Shown: one piece after another, positions 46,331-58,999 of the stretch | Position numbering within the stretch: position 1 is the first letter of the stretch | Layout: each line of letters opens with the position of its first letter | NCBI GenBank assembly: GCA_963693085.1 | Contig: OY856410.1 | Span: 565,232,406 to 565,296,405 of the forward strand | DNA length: 64,000 nucleotides | From: Alisma plantago-aquatica | Lineage: Eukaryota > Streptophyta > Magnoliopsida > Alismatales > Alismataceae | Direction: 5' to 3' | Notes under the pieces: model-generated | What the model was told of the DNA's origin: nothing | Seen by the model: the letters and a program-made list of their open reading frames with translations, nothing else | Database searches by the model: none | Program-made: the position numbers and the translations under genes

Positions 46331-48959
46331 TCTTGTATTGTATGGTGATATTATGTACTAGCTATTGTTTTATCATGAAGTTCTAACCATGTAGGAATCA
46401 TGTGATGATGGGCATAACCAAGTATGAGCTATGATGTTTCATATAATATAGATTTAAATGGGCCTTGTGAGCCATGTTAAATATTTGTACAATAAGTATA
46501 ATGCTTATAGGGTCTGATAACCTAAAAAGATAGTTGTTGCCTAGTAAGAACTAACAAGATGTTTAAATGGGCCTTGTGAGCCATGTGAAATACTTGTGCA
46601 ACAAGTGTAATGTATACCTTGGTCTGAGGACCTAGAGGTAACAATTACCTGATGAGAGGTGACAATGTTCAGTGATGAACTAAGGGTTTGAATACCCATA
46701 TCTAGTAATCATGATGATGATATTGCTAAGGGAGAAGAATCCCTAGTAATGTGATAAGGGATTGAGATCCTGAGTGTTATACATTCAATGTGTTCCAAAG
46801 ATCATGAAAGTACTTGATAAAAGTATTACACCTTTCTTTGTAGCATCTGTTATAATTCATGTTTGTAACTTGGTTGATGCTAAAAGATATTATAATGCAC
46901 CTAACTAATCAAGTGGAATCTCATCATGTAGTTGCCCTGGCCATAGATCCATTCCGTGTCAGAATTTTCTGAATGGTGAAATAAGTTTAATTCAGAGAGA
47001 ATATTTTTGAATATGTGGGGGTGAAGGATGACATATATCCTTACGTCCTAATGAAGAATTGATGTAGCATCTTCTTCATTGATTTTATATCGGGATTGTT
47101 ATGTGAATATCCCGACCAATTGAGGAATTGATGTGTAAATTCTTCTTCATTAATTTATAACAGGATTGATATGTGAATGTCCTAACCAAATAAGGAATTG
47201 ATGTATAATCTTCCTTATCATTATAATCTGGGGATGTATAATTGAAATCTCCCTAAAGAGAGTGCAAGCTGCGACTGTAGCTCTATAGTGAAGATACCAG
47301 TATACCCTGGAAAGATAATTGTAGATGACACAAGATCTCCTTCCAATAGTCTCGTACTAACCATGACGGATGAGGTCTTGGCAGCCGACTCTTCCATTGA
47401 CCTTGTATGGTACCGATGCTTTACGTAGCCGTGGTTGGTTGCAGCATGAGAGGTATACCTCATCTCCTCAGGGCATAAGTGTGATTGTAAATATGTAATC
47501 ATCCGTGTAGTGTATTTGCTTAAGGATCAAATACAAAAATCATTGGTTGATGTACACTTCTTTTATACATCTTAATTGGATAGATGTTATACATGTTCTT
47601 CATATTCCTTATAAAGTGAATAAATGATTTATTTCTCTATCATAGATAGATGCATTACTTTAAAAGATGAGGTTGATCTATTCTTCTTATAAACAGTAAT
47701 TAATCTTTCTTAATAATATATAAGAACCTCTGCTCAGTTTTATACTATTTACCTGTGATAATAACATTGTTGGCGGAGAGTTATATCTCTCACCGGGACT
47801 TGTGTCTCACCCCATTGGTCACCAACATTTTTTAGGTGGACGCAGACGAGGAGGTAGAGACCTTACTGTAGAGCGAGAACAACAGCAACAGTGTGACGAC
47901 CGTCATCAAACTGACAAACAAATCGTTACTAATTAAGAAGAATAAACATCAACGGATTAACAAAAATCACTAAAATTTAAAACCATTTTGCAAGGAGATC
48001 CTCGATCAGAAAACTTTTACTGAGAGATCCAAAACCCATACATATTCTTGATTTACATTGTACAACATTGTTTCATCTCATCTTGAGGACAACATATAAT
48101 AGTTGCTCAATCAAAATACATACTGGAGCAACATAAAACCTTGAGGCATACAAGCCAAAATCTCAGATTGTTCATGAAACTCCTACGAACCAACTCCAAG
48201 GACCTGAGAGTACAAAGATGACACGTAGGACTTCTATCTACAAGACACGACAGACAATTCACTCAACCTGAGCTGTCACTGCTGCCTCATCTGTTGTTCC
48301 TCCTCTACAGAAAGATCTCCACTGCTTCATGCTTGTCCACCTAAAAATTGTGGATCCCTCAGGGTGAGACAATTGTCCCATCGAGAGATAACTCTCCACC
48401 GACCATGTTATTATTGCAGATAAACATTATAAAACTGAGATGGGGTTCTTTTATATTAACATGTAGGATTAATCATTGTATGAACATAATAAGATAATCT
48501 CCTTTCTCAAGGAGAACACTGCATCTACCCATGGTAGAGTCATAATTCATCTATCTGCTTAGCAAGGAATGTAAATAATAATAGATAACATCTATCACTA
48601 AGATGTATAATGGAATTGCACGTGAATCAATGTTTTCCATAATCGATCCTTAAGCAGATATGCTACATGGCTGAACATATTTTAACAATCATGCTTATGC
48701 CCTGAGGAGATGAAGCATACCCCATTCATATCCAACCAACCACAAACTTCTCACAAGTTGGTACCATACAAGGTCAATGGAAGAGCCGGTTACCATGAAC
48801 TCCCTTGTCTTGGTCAGTACGAGACCACTTAGGCTTAGCAGGAAATCTTGTGTCAACTACGATATAGCTGTGCCAGGGTATGTAGGCATCCTCACTTATA
48901 GCTACAACATCAACTGTGCTCTATTAGGGGAAACATCTACGATAACCGTCCCCAATTAT

Positions 48960-49130
48960 TGAGTTATGGTCACTTAGGCACCATACTCTGAGCCATGGTC
49001 ACATAGGCACCATGCTCTTGAGCCATGGTCACATAGGCACCATGCTCTGAGCCACGGGACAGTTCACCATGCTATGTTGAGACATTGTTATGAGATTATT
49101 GAGTCATGGACACTTAGGCTCCATGCCCCA
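48960..49130 (-). repeat. About 39-bp GAGCCATGGTCAC...AGGCACCATGCTCT repeat
   Basis: Four to five copies of GAGCCATGGTCACATAGG with near-constant spacing of about 39-40 bp. It is the counterpart of the CTCAGAGTATGGC region in LTR B and the GGTTGCTCAGTGG region in LTR A. Confidence 0.75.
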
Positions 49131-49559
49131 ACATATTAAAAAATATGCATTCCGGGTAGTTCCGTGGGAAACCTATTTCACCATTCAGTAAATTCTAACA
49201 CTGATGGATCTATGGTCAGGGCAATGTTTTATAGTTTCTAATGATATATTATGTGCATTACAACATTCTTTTAGCATCAATAAAAGTTATCATTATTAAT
49301 CACAACAAATTCTACAAAGAAAGTGTAATAGATCTATCATGTACTTTTCAAGTCTTTGAAACACATTCATATACTTGGTACTTGGGATCTCAGTCCCTTA
49401 TCACATATTATTGGGGATCCTCATCCCTTCATATCATTATCATCATGATTACTCCCCTAGATCATCGCATATCATTTTTACCTCTATAATAGGTAACTAT
49501 TACCTCTAGGTCCTTAGACCAAGGTATTCATTTTACTTGTTGTACAAGTATTTCACATA

Positions 49560-49860
49560 GCTCACATGGTTTGATTAAGTAGCTTGTCACCTCTCATTAG
49601 GCAACAACTATACACATGGCTCACAAGGCCTATTAAACATCTTGTCACCTCTCACTAGGCAACAACTACACACATGGCTCGCAAGGCCCATTAAACATTT
49701 TGTCACCTCTCACTAGGAAACAACTATACAAATGGCTCACAAGGCCATTCCACATCTTGTCACCTCTCATTAGGCAGCAACTTATTCATATGGCTCACAA
49801 GGACATTAATCATTATACTTGTTATACAAGCATTTAACATGCCTCACAAGGCTTATGTAA
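49560..49860 (-). repeat. 59-bp tandem repeat expanded in LTR L
   Basis: Four to five copies of CTTGTCACCTCTCACTAGGC with GGCTCACAAGGCC about 59 bp apart. LTR B has two copies, so the array expanded (or B contracted). Confidence 0.82.
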
Positions 49861-50279
49861 TAAGAGAAATACAACCCTCCCATCATTAGGTTAGGGTTTC
49901 CCTTTATAGCCAAATAGGGTTCCAAGTTCATATTATCAGTCCAAACCCTAATCCACTGCTACACACATTTAAGAGCATACATTGATATCATAATTATTCA
50001 ATCATACTTATTTATTCTCATCATTTATCATTAAATGATTCTCAACACAAAGTATGAGTTTCTCTCTCATCTTCACGAGGATATTGATTACATCATACTT
50101 TTGGTTCAATCCTCCTTTTGAGGAATATTAGTCCATCATTAAAATTTCACATCATCTTTTGATTAATACCACACTCAACATATGTCACTTAGCAAATTAC
50201 TCATGATTGGAGTGTCTCTATCATATTGGGTATCAAGATGTGTGTATTATCATATTACACTTTAAACCACATTCATCAT

Positions 50280-51510
50280 GTATCCTTATCGGGCATGTGG
50301 TGTAACCACATAACCATGCCATGTTTTAGGGTGTATCCCCTAATTAACATATCATGTACCCATATCGGATGGACCATCACTTAGATCTTATCATTTCAAA
50401 TTAACTTTGTATCGGGTATGAGCTAGGTGCTTGACCCCATATCGTGCACAAGATGTGCCCCATATCGGGCATAGGGAATATGCCTCATCATATATCCTTT
50501 GAGTGGTATACACAAGATTCCATATAGGTTTCCCTTTAGGATTGTCATATCAAGTATTCATATCGGGCAACATATCAGGTTACATATCGGGTGACATATC
50601 GGGTGTCATATCGGGTTACCATGTTATGCATACCCTTAGACTCATAACTCCTTCATTATTTCAAGGATCAAGCTTTTCATACAGCTACTTGACAAGCTAG
50701 GTGTCTTATTATATTCTCATACCACAAACCATCACACAAAGGGTAGGGTGTATCAGGTCCAATCCCTCATCTAGGGTTTCCCACCAACTTGGGTAAATTA
50801 TACCATATCATGCATGAAGTATGAGTTGAACCTCATATCATTCACAAGGTAGGAGTAGATACTTTCCCTATCCTTCAAGGGGTATCATTCATATCGTCCA
50901 TGTGGTATCACTCACTACTTATATTGGCCTACCCATCACTTAGGAATTATCCAACTCTATATCGTTTAGAGTGTTCACTATCTCTTATTGTGCAAGAGAT
51001 GTAGTTTTAGATTTGTATTGTGTATAAGGGTAAATGGGTATCTCCCATATCATGCAAAGGGCATGGCTCATATCATGTATGAGCTAGAATCCATCTTCAT
51101 ATCAGGTTTACCCTATCTAGGGTTTCATATCAGGTGGATGTATTCCAACCATATCGGGTTACATTTTGTTCTTAAATCCATACCTTGCATCATACATTAG
51201 GGTTTACTTAAGCAGTCATATTGTGCACCGGATGTGTGTACTTCAAGGTATCAAGTACCAAAGATACATTAAATGATCATATCATGCAAGAACACTTGCT
51301 ATTCTTTACTCATATCGAGTCACCCAAATTAGGGTTTCATATCGACTTTCAAGTATACTTTAGACCTTATATCGTGCATAGAGTCAATTCTTGACTTCAT
51401 ATCGTGCAAGCATATTGTGCAAGCATATCGTGCAAGCATATCATGGAAGCATATCAGGCATGCATGTCATGCAAGCATATCATGCAAGAAACATCCATAC
51501 ATACCCATAT
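50280..51510 (-). repeat. CATATCGGG/GCATATCGTGCAA arrays in LTR L
   Basis: Runs of CATATCGGGT with 15-17-bp spacing (about 50558-50620) and GCATATCGTGCAA with 13-14-bp spacing (about 51400-51490), within a looser field of CATATC motifs. Opposite-strand equivalent of the CGATATG arrays in A and B. Confidence 0.82.
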
Positions 51511-52087
51511 CGGGTTAGAGCTACTTGTGTGTAAGCTTGAACCCGATATCACTTTATAAAGTGATACAATCTTCTTCAAGCTCTAGACCTCTGTTATAAC
51601 AGTTTAAAGTTCATGGAAACATGTCTAGGAAACTACTAGAACTCATAATTGCATCAATTATTTCAGAATATTTCAGAATTAAAAGTAGTTCATTTAAGCA
51701 TGGCAATTTAGGTGATGAATAATAACATGATCGGGTTCAAGTTATATAACCCGCCTTTGAAAAACTTCAAAGCTCCAAGATCCAAATATCCATGTCCTAA
51801 GGTTTAAGAATAACTCCTCCAAGGTCCAGGGCTCGTTCAAAACTCCTCCGTTGACAAGAGATCACCATAGTTAAGCAGTTAGTGTTCAGGAAAGAAAAGA
51901 ATATCCATAACCCAATATCCTACTTCAACCAAGGTTGAAGGTGACCAAAGCATTACCTAAAGCTTGGTGCTTGAGATCTCCTAGCTCCTTGAGCTTCTTT
52001 GCATGATACCTAAGGGTATTTGCATGATATCTCCAAGGGGAGTCGTTATGATGATCGTAAACTTTCATAAGTTGGTGAATGGTGAAG

Positions 52088-52200
52088 TATATATACTTTA
52101 TTTCATGAGATAAAGCATATATGAGGTGTCTTTCCCTCATACTACTAGATGACACGTGACCATGCATGGTTGACACGTGGCCATGCATGCACACATGTAT
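52088..52200 (-). promoter_or_regulatory. LTR L promoter block
   Basis: TATATATA (52088-52095, palindromic) with, upstream on the minus strand, CATGCATGGCCACGTGTCA and CATGCATGGTCACGTGTCA: two RY motifs each joined to an ACGTG core. This is the cleanest copy of the family promoter block. Confidence 0.65.
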
Positions 52201-53003
52201 ATCTTGCCATGCAAGATTCTTGGGGATAACCTAGAGACAATATCTCGGCCCTTACTTATCTTGTTGGGCAAGTTATCTTATCTTTATCTCATTAAATAAG
52301 CATCCCAATACACTTTTTGTAAGGAACTTTGAAACCTGTCATGGGCCACCTACTTGAGGTGCTCTACCCTTCATGGTATTTTACAAGGTTCAACAAACCG
52401 ATAGGAGGCTCCCACTTTGGCTCCTTGGCTGATAGGGCTCCTTATATCAAGTCTACAACTCGATACAACACATATAAGGCTCTTGCCTTCAACTCATTCT
52501 TGGTCTTTCATTACCAAGAGTATCATCACTCAATGGTGATTCAAACATAGATCCTTCTTCTTTATATTTCCTATAAAAGATACATAGAGGGAGTATGGAC
52601 ACTCTATAGGTGGTAATTTACATTTTAACCCCACATATTGGGTAAATTACAAATTTTACCAAAATTGGTGTACAAGGTACTAACATTGTTCAAACGAGTT
52701 GTAACTTGGGATTTAGGCTTTCCACAAGACACCACTTATCATCATTCTCTTTCTTGAGATACTAAAACACTTAAAACCCATTCCACATGTGACATTTACA
52801 GTGTGACCCCTCATCTTGGGTAAATTACACTTTTCACTCAGACTTTCATATATTGCACAAATAGTTTGCAATTTAGCTCAAACTTTGAAAACAACTTCAC
52901 AAGAAGCCTGAATTACTTTTCAAAAGATTAGAACCAGTTGGCAAGTAACATATTTAAGAAAAACTTCTAGGGTTAATCCATAACCCAGGTCAGGGGTATT
53001 ACA

Positions 53004-53409
53004 AATAGGGGCAGTAGTAACAACTCAGGTTGAGTATACTGTCTGTCGTGTCTTATAGATAGAAGTCCTATGTGTCATCTCTATACTCTCAGGTCCTTAG
53101 AGTTAATATGTAATGGTTTTATAAATGATGAGATTTTGGCTTGTATGCCTCAAGGTTTTATGTTGCTTCAGTATAGGTTTTGACAAAGCACCTAGAATAT
53201 GTTATCCTCGAGATGAGATGGTACAATGCATGTACAATGAGAACCATGATGTATATATTACTTTGGTTCTTTTCTTAAGAAGTTTCTTGGAAATGGATCT
53301 CTTTGCAAAATTATTTTAATTTTTAGTGACTTTTGTTAATCCACTGCTAATGTTTATTCTACATAATTACTATGACAATTTGGTTGTTGGTTTGATAGCA
53401 GTCATATCA
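53004..53409 (+). mobile_element. Element D, 5' LTR piece 3
   Basis: The last 400 bp or so of the LTR after L, including the TGTCTTATAGATAGAAGTCC block and the end GTCATATCA, a decayed GTCGTCACA. It is followed by the PBS. Confidence 0.85.
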
Positions 53410-53414
53410 AGTTT

Positions 53415-53432
53415 TGGTATCAGAGCCTAAGG
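53415..53432 (+). promoter_or_regulatory. Primer-binding site of element D
   Basis: TGGTATCAGAGCCTAAGG, five bases after the LTR end; the closest match to the canonical iMet site among the three copies. Confidence 0.88.
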
Positions 53433-53542
53433 TTCACTGAGTCTACAGAGACATAGGACTAAGGTGTTGAGTCTGTTCTAGTGTCATCTAGTATATCTAA
53501 TAGTGATTTCTACTTATGCAGAAGAAAGTGTAAAGCTTAAAG

Positions 53543-54360
53543 ATGTCTAGAGAACATGAGGAACACATTGCTGAGAGCAATGTTGTTGCACCAGGAGAAG
53601 GTGCAAGGGATCAGGTGAGAGAAGAACAACTGCCTGAGAATCCCATGGTTGATCCAGCCATGATAGAGAACCCTACTTTTCATGCTCTCATTGGACAGGT
53701 TATGAAAACATTGACATGTATAGAGGATCAAATACTAGAAATACAACCTAGATTACCAATCCCCAATGATGAAATTTTGGGCTCTAGAAGGAATTCTGAT
53801 CAACATAGTTATGTTAGAGCAGTAGAAAATGTCAAAAAGATTAAGATACGACAAGGAATCAAAGTCCTCTACAAGTGTAGGCAAGAAGGATATTTGATAA
53901 GGAATTGTCTAATAAAGGATAATGAGGTAGAAATTAAGAAAAGATCTGTCCAAACTCAGAACATATGCCTAGTAGATCTAAAAAGGGGAAGTGTTTGGTG
54001 CCACCAATGCAACAAACACCTAGTACGCAGGGCATGAGTGTAAGACATGTTTTATATGTGGACAAGTTAGGCATATTAGATCCTTTTGTCTAAAATTAAA
54101 GGAGGGAATGACCCAACCACCGAGGTAGAGTCAATACGGCTCTCAAAGGCAACAGTTTAGCAGTGGCATACGAGGTCATGTACATGCGTCCCAAGTAGGT
54201 TCGTCTGCACCCAATAATAGAGCACGTCGTTGGAAACATGCAGTGGCAAGATTCTATGCAATGAATCAGTCAGAGGCAATAATCGATCCACAAATCGTGA
54301 TAGGTTAGATGGAATTTTTTCAATCTAATATGTCTTCTCCTGATTTTATCTATTAGTTAT
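53543..54360 (+). pseudogene. Gag pseudogene of element D
   Basis: The best-preserved N-terminus of this family: a 164-residue open frame from ATG 53543, with acidic start (MSREHEEHIAESNVV), ENPTFHALIGQVMKTL, and the first knuckle decayed to YKCRQEGYLIRNC (first Cys and His lost). It runs out because about 100 bp present in B (17345-17455) are deleted here. The second knuckle (CFICGQVRHIRSFC, near 54050-54090) is intact in pattern but in a shifted frame. It starts 110 bp after the PBS. Confidence 0.78.
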
Positions 54361-56090
54361 AAGAAAAGTAGTTGTTGTTGAGCTTCCTTTGATTAGTCCT
54401 ATAAGGACAAAGGAAAAGATAAAAAAAAGATGAAAACTTATATTATGTCTAGTAATCTTTAAAATGTTTTATAATTGCTTTTGTTAGTATAAAAGAGGAT
54501 GAGGTGTAAAAGAGATGCCTATAGGAATCTAGGGATACTAAGTCTATGATTTGGATGATATGAAAAGTAAAGTATATGATATAAAACATGGTGCATACTA
54601 CCTAATCTCAGTATTTGTATACCCTGTCCAGGTATTCAACTATTGCAGGAAAGGTAAGTATGGGACTCTTAGATTGTTATCTTTATGATTACTCTAATCA
54701 AGTAGTCATTTTGAGACAATCTAAAGACCATAATGAAACTGAAAATATGGCATGGATACTTCTATCACATCCTAACTGTAACGAAATGGAACCTGAGTTT
54801 ATCTCAAGCCAATCTGTGAGTATGAGGAAGTAAAAGTACAATACTCATAATAAGAGAAAGGGAACAAGGAAAATGATCCATGTTCAATAAAGAATATGTG
54901 AAGAATAAAGATCTTTTCCATGATGTAAACATAAATAAAATAAAATAAATGTTCATGAACATACTAGACAATAACAAAGGAAGGAATGATGACATGTAAT
55001 CATCTTTATAATTCCTATGCTGGTGGCAAGGAACCTAAGATGAAACAAGATTAAATGACACATGAATAGTTGAAAGTTCATGCAATAATCAAAGGAGGTG
55101 ATAATATCTTTTCTTTGATAAAAGAACCCTAGATAATGATGGGGCGATAAAAGGAATATGTTTCCTTATGTTCTTTCCTTTCGGGGATATGTCAATCAAG
55201 TAAGTCTTATGACACTTGATGTGCATAAATTAGAAGTAATCTATAGTCGAGTACTTTGAAAAGTATCAGTTAGTCCTAGATTTTTGGTTTCAATACAAAG
55301 TTATATGTGATAAGTAATGTCCCGAGATGAAAGAAAGGTCCTATTATATGTTTTGATTTGGTTATAATAATAGAAGATGTAAATGATGAGGATGTGATGT
55401 GTTTTTGACACATATAACAGATACCAAGGTAAGGAATCCTAGTATTCAAGAACTTTCAATGGTATGAGAAAATGAGAACATGACTCCTAATAAGATGTTT
55501 AATGGTTGGTTACCTAGAAGGGCCAACTTTGAGGTCACTCTAGTTACATACAATAGTATGGACATCATACGTTAGGGGTTTATGCTCTGCATAAACTTAA
55601 CATCGATAAGGACGTATTAATTGAAGGAACAATTGTAGTATCATCTTGGGAAAAGCTTATCAAGCTAAGTATAATTCTTTAGAATATCCCTATCAAGTTT
55701 ATAAGCAAGAAAATCCAAGAAAGTTGTACATCGGCTAGAGATAGATAAACAAGGTTTATAATCCCTATCTAGATCTGTTGAGGTAGCTTATACAAATAAC
55801 ATCTAGAGATACCTCTGAGATAGTTCTTTTTTAATAAGTATCCTATCCTTATGACAAGAAGATAAACAACTAACATGATAGTTAGTACAAATCATAAGGA
55901 AGTTTAGTGTTGTGTCAACATATTAGAGTGGCACAATAGAAGTATGATAAGACTTATAGTCCCAAGTGGGTGACAGAACGTAGCTCTAGTCTTTCCTTAG
56001 GGAGAAATGCTAAGCTAAGTGAGGGGTATAGAAAACTCCTAAGATCAAGAATATTATTACATAAATTTGTAAATTGAGGAGATGACAAAC
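54361..56090 (+). other. Internal region of element D with unrecognised conserved segments
   Basis: Counterpart of 17780-19539. The first conserved segment is open in D as a 72-residue frame (54615-54833; contains KVSMGLLDCYLYDY, VVILRQS and MAWILLSHP). The second (55575-55640) contains LNIDKDVLIEGTIV. D has an extra stretch near 55690-55760 that B lacks. No RT, RNase H or integrase core is visible. Confidence 0.6.
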
Positions 56091-56390
56091 CAGTGAGGTT
56101 TTACACCCAAATTATTCAAAGTATGTATTGTGTTTCTCTGACTAAGAAAGTGTTACCTTACACGAAATTGACTCTACAGTCAGTAATGAAGAGGACAGTT
56201 GAGTATGTGTCCTATATGATAGATTCTATGATGACCCTGAATGGAAGGACTTTGTGCTGGTCAAAGTTCTATGTCATCTCCACAACATCAATACGTTATA
56301 TGGAGGCTTTATGGTATGATGCATAAGTAATAATTGTCTCCCTTTGTTTGGGATTTCGGGGATGAAATCCTTGTTAAGGGTTTATAACTA
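56091..56390 (+). pseudogene. Chromodomain-like remnant and polypurine end of element D
   Basis: A 77-residue frame (56093-56326) contains KKVLPYTKL, VEYVSYMIDSMMTLNGRTL. In another frame VKVL follows near 56268. This order resembles plant chromoviral pol ends (VPVEILDR...LR.KTIPLVKVLW). Then GGGATGAAATCC and TTAAGGG precede the 3' LTR start. Assignment is by pattern only. Confidence 0.5.
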
Positions 56391-57379
56391 GTAAGGACCC
56401 TAACCTGGGTTTAGGGCTAAACTTATTTTTTTATCTAAATAAGTTGCTAAGAACTTTAATATAATCCCCTAAAGTGTTTTGTTATCATGTGACAAACTTA
56501 TGTTTCAAGTTTGGTCATGTTTGAATGATGTTTGAGCAATGTTCCCTTATTTTGGACCGAAATGCAATTTACAATATGTAACATGTTGAATGTACCTCAT
56601 GTGTTTTATCATCATAAGAAAAATAATGATGCTAAGGGGCGGCTTGTGGAAAGCCTAAGTTCCAAGTTTGAGCTTGTTTGAATAATGCTAGTGCCTTGTG
56701 TACCAATTTTGGTACAAATTGTAATTTACCCAAAATGTAGAGTTGATATGCAAATTACCACCTCTAGAGTGTCCCTAATCCCTATATGTATCATTTAAAG
56801 GTGAGATAAATAAGGATACATCATGTTTGAATCTTATTTGAGTGATGGTACTCTTGGTGATGAAAAGACCAAGAAAGGGTTGAATGTGAAACTCTAATTT
56901 GAGTTGTATCGGGTTGTAGAGTTCATATGAGAGTGCCTATTGGCCAAGGATATATAAAGAGGGTCTCATATAAGTTCTTGAACTCTTGGCCTTGTCCATG
57001 ATGGGCTAAGCACCACAAGGAGGTGAAGTGTATCAGTTTACAACTTCCTTGGAAAAGTTATATCGGGTTGTGAACAAAGGGGTGATTGAGTTGAAATATC
57101 TTATCCAATATGATAAGTGATGGCCAAAATTTCATATCTAGATTATCCTCCAGTGTTTTTCATGTCAATATAAATATGAGTGCATGCATGTACATGTGTC
57201 AACCATGCATGGACATGTGGCACCTAGTAGTCTAAAATGATGATACCTCATATACACTCTTTTTCATGAACCTCAACTATATATACCACTCCTTTCACCT
57301 ACTAGTGAAATTTTTCGAAACTAACCACCCTCTTTCTCTTATATATCATGTATAGGTGAAGGGGTATCGTGCATAGAGC

Positions 57380-57540
57380 CTTGGTATCATCCATAGCAAG
57401 GTGATATCGGTTATAGAAAAGTGATATCGACCATCGCAAGGTGATATCAGTCATAGTGAAGTGATATTGGCCACAAGTGAAGGGATATCGGCCACAAGTG
57501 AGGGGATATCATGCACGAGTGGTGATGTATCGTGCATGGT
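57380..57540 (+). repeat. 20-bp GATATCGGCC array in the 3' LTR of D
   Basis: Same units as 44901-45060, with more sequence drift between units (ATATCGACC, ATATTGGCC). Confidence 0.82.
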
Positions 57541-58224
57541 GCTAAGGAACAAGAAGGAGCTCAAGACTTAACCCTAAGGTGAAGCCATGATCATCTTCAA
57601 TCTTAGACTAAAGCGTGGATCTAGGGTTGTGATCTTCCTTTCTTTTCTTTTTCATCAAATACTTATTCATGGTGATTCTTTGCATATAGAGGAGTTGTAA
57701 AGATCATATTCAACCTTGGGAATGTGAATCTTTAGATATTGGAGCTTTGATGTTGTTCTTGAGGGGGGTTATATAACTTGAACCCAATTATGTTATTATT
57801 CACCTTCAATTATGTTATACTTGTTGATCTACTTTCAATTTCGTATTCTCTTGAATAATTGATGATCCTATGAGTTATAAAAGTTGTTTAGGACAGTTGT
57901 CCATGAACTAGAATTGTAAGAACAAGAGTCTAGAGGTTGATGATGATGACATCATCAAGGTACAAACCAATATTGGGTTGAAGCACACACCTCTAACCCA
58001 ATATGGTGATGGAACCCAATATTATATGAAAACCAATATACCTTGGAACCCCACACCCCTATCATTTTGTACAATGGTTTGTGAAGGGTTCAACCAATTG
58101 TCTAGCTTGTTACCAAACCCAATGATAGGTTGATTCCTTGAAGGAATGAAAAATGTATGAGCATAAGGGGCTGACCCAATATGCAAACCCTAATTTGAGC
58201 AACCCGATATGTATGACACACACA

Positions 58225-58465
58225 TACACCTCTTGGGCAGCATGGGTAGCAAGCATACACCTCTTTGATCGATATGGTGTGAAGCACACACACACACCTC
58301 TTTGCTCGATATGGTGTGAAGCACACACACACCTCTTTGCCTGATATGGTGTGAAGCACACACACACCTCTTTTCCTGATATGTTGTGAAGCACACACAC
58401 ACACACCTCTTTGCCTGATATGGTGTGAAACACACACACATCTTTGCCCGATATGGTGTAAAGCA
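58225..58465 (+). repeat. About 35-bp (CA)n-CTCTTTGCCTGATATGGTG array
   Basis: Six units with GATATGG at 58271, 58308, 58343, 58378, 58417 and 58450 (spacings 33-39 bp; the difference is in the CA run). Each unit reads GATATGGTGTGAAGCACACA. All three minus frames are open across it because the unit lacks stops, giving Cys/Val-rich translations that are artefacts. LTR D's 5' copy has only two such units (45625-45700). Confidence 0.88.
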
Positions 58466-58468
58466 CAT

Positions 58469-58999
58469 AGCAACCCTTATTTAGTTAGGGAACTTCACTT
58501 AGAAACCCTTATTTAGTTAGGGAAGTCCACTTAGAAACCCTTATTTAGTTAGGGAAGGCCACTTAGCAACCCTTATTTAGTTAGGGAAATCCACTTAACA
58601 ACCCTTATTTAGTTAGGGAAGTCCACTTAGCAACCCTTATTTAGTTAGGGCAGTCCACTTAGAAACCCTTATTTAGTTAGGGAAGTCCACTTAGCCACCC
58701 TTATTTAGTTAGGGAAGTCCACTTAGCAATCCATATTAAGTTGGGAAAATTCACTTAGCAATCCCTATTTAGTTGGGAAAGTGCACTTAGCAATCCCTAT
58801 TTAGTTTGGAAATTCCACTTAGCAATCCCTATTTAGTTTGGAAAGTCCACTTAGCAATCCCTATTTAGTTGGGAAAGTTCACTTAGCAATCCCTATTTAG
58901 TTTGGAAAGTCCACTTAGCAATCCCTATTTAGTTGAGAAAGTCCACTCAACAATCCATATTTAGTTGGGAAAGTTCCACTTACCACTCCCTATTTAGTT
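58469..58999. repeat. 32-bp tandem array, 16 units in two subfamilies
   Basis: Units start at 58469, 58501, 58533 and so on in perfect 32-bp register to 58949 (the last full unit is 33 bp), then a half unit to 58999. Units 1-8 read AACCCTTATTTAGTTAGGG; units 9-16 read AATCCCTATTTAGTTGGG or GTTTGG. The switch is sharp at 58725. The reverse complement contains GGTTGCTAAGTGGACTTCC, related to the 35-bp repeat of LTR A and to 61670-61730 in LTR E. It sits exactly at the junction of the truncated D LTR and the truncated E internal region. Confidence 0.93.

Larger units (their letters stand above)
43938..47891 (+). mobile_element. Element D, 5' LTR piece 2
   Basis: Continues piece 1 after solo LTR K. 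Contains the promoter (TATATATA 44779-44786), 20-bp GATATCGGCC array (44901-45060), telobox repeats (45978-46330), 59-bp-type text, the CTCACCCCATTGG block (47805) and TTTTTAGGTGGACG. It is interrupted at 47891 by minus-strand solo LTR L and resumes at 53004. Minus frames such as 45563-45889 are repeat artefacts. Confidence 0.85.
47892..53003 (-). mobile_element. Solo LTR L, nested and reversed in element D's 5' LTR
   Basis: 5112 bp. On the minus strand it starts TGTAATACCCCTGACCTGGG at 53003 and ends GGTCGTCACA at 47892. Flanks are AACAG (47887-47891) and AATAG (53004-53008), a 5-bp duplication with one difference. The host LTR is continuous when L is removed. The 5' end closely resembles solo LTR A (TGTAACATCCCTGACCTGGG), so A and L form one subfamily. 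No PBS or PPT at its ends. Open frames inside are short. Confidence 0.88.
56391..58468 (+). mobile_element. Element D, 3' LTR (truncated)
   Basis: Starts GTAAGGACCCTAACCTGGG (initial TG decayed) and is collinear with D's 5' LTR. It contains the promoter (TATATATA 57288-57295), 20-bp array (57380-57540) and a CA-rich CGATATG array. It breaks off at 58468; at least 2 kb of LTR end is missing, so the right target duplication is lost. Confidence 0.85.

Noticed and set aside
58102..58473. Overlapping Cys/Val-rich open frames on the minus strand
   Set aside because: All three frames are open because the roughly 35-bp CA-rich repeat has no stop codon; the proteins are repeat translations.
58469..58999. 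CRISPR-like regular repeats
   Set aside because: Units are contiguous with no unique spacers, in a plant retrotransposon setting; it is a tandem array.
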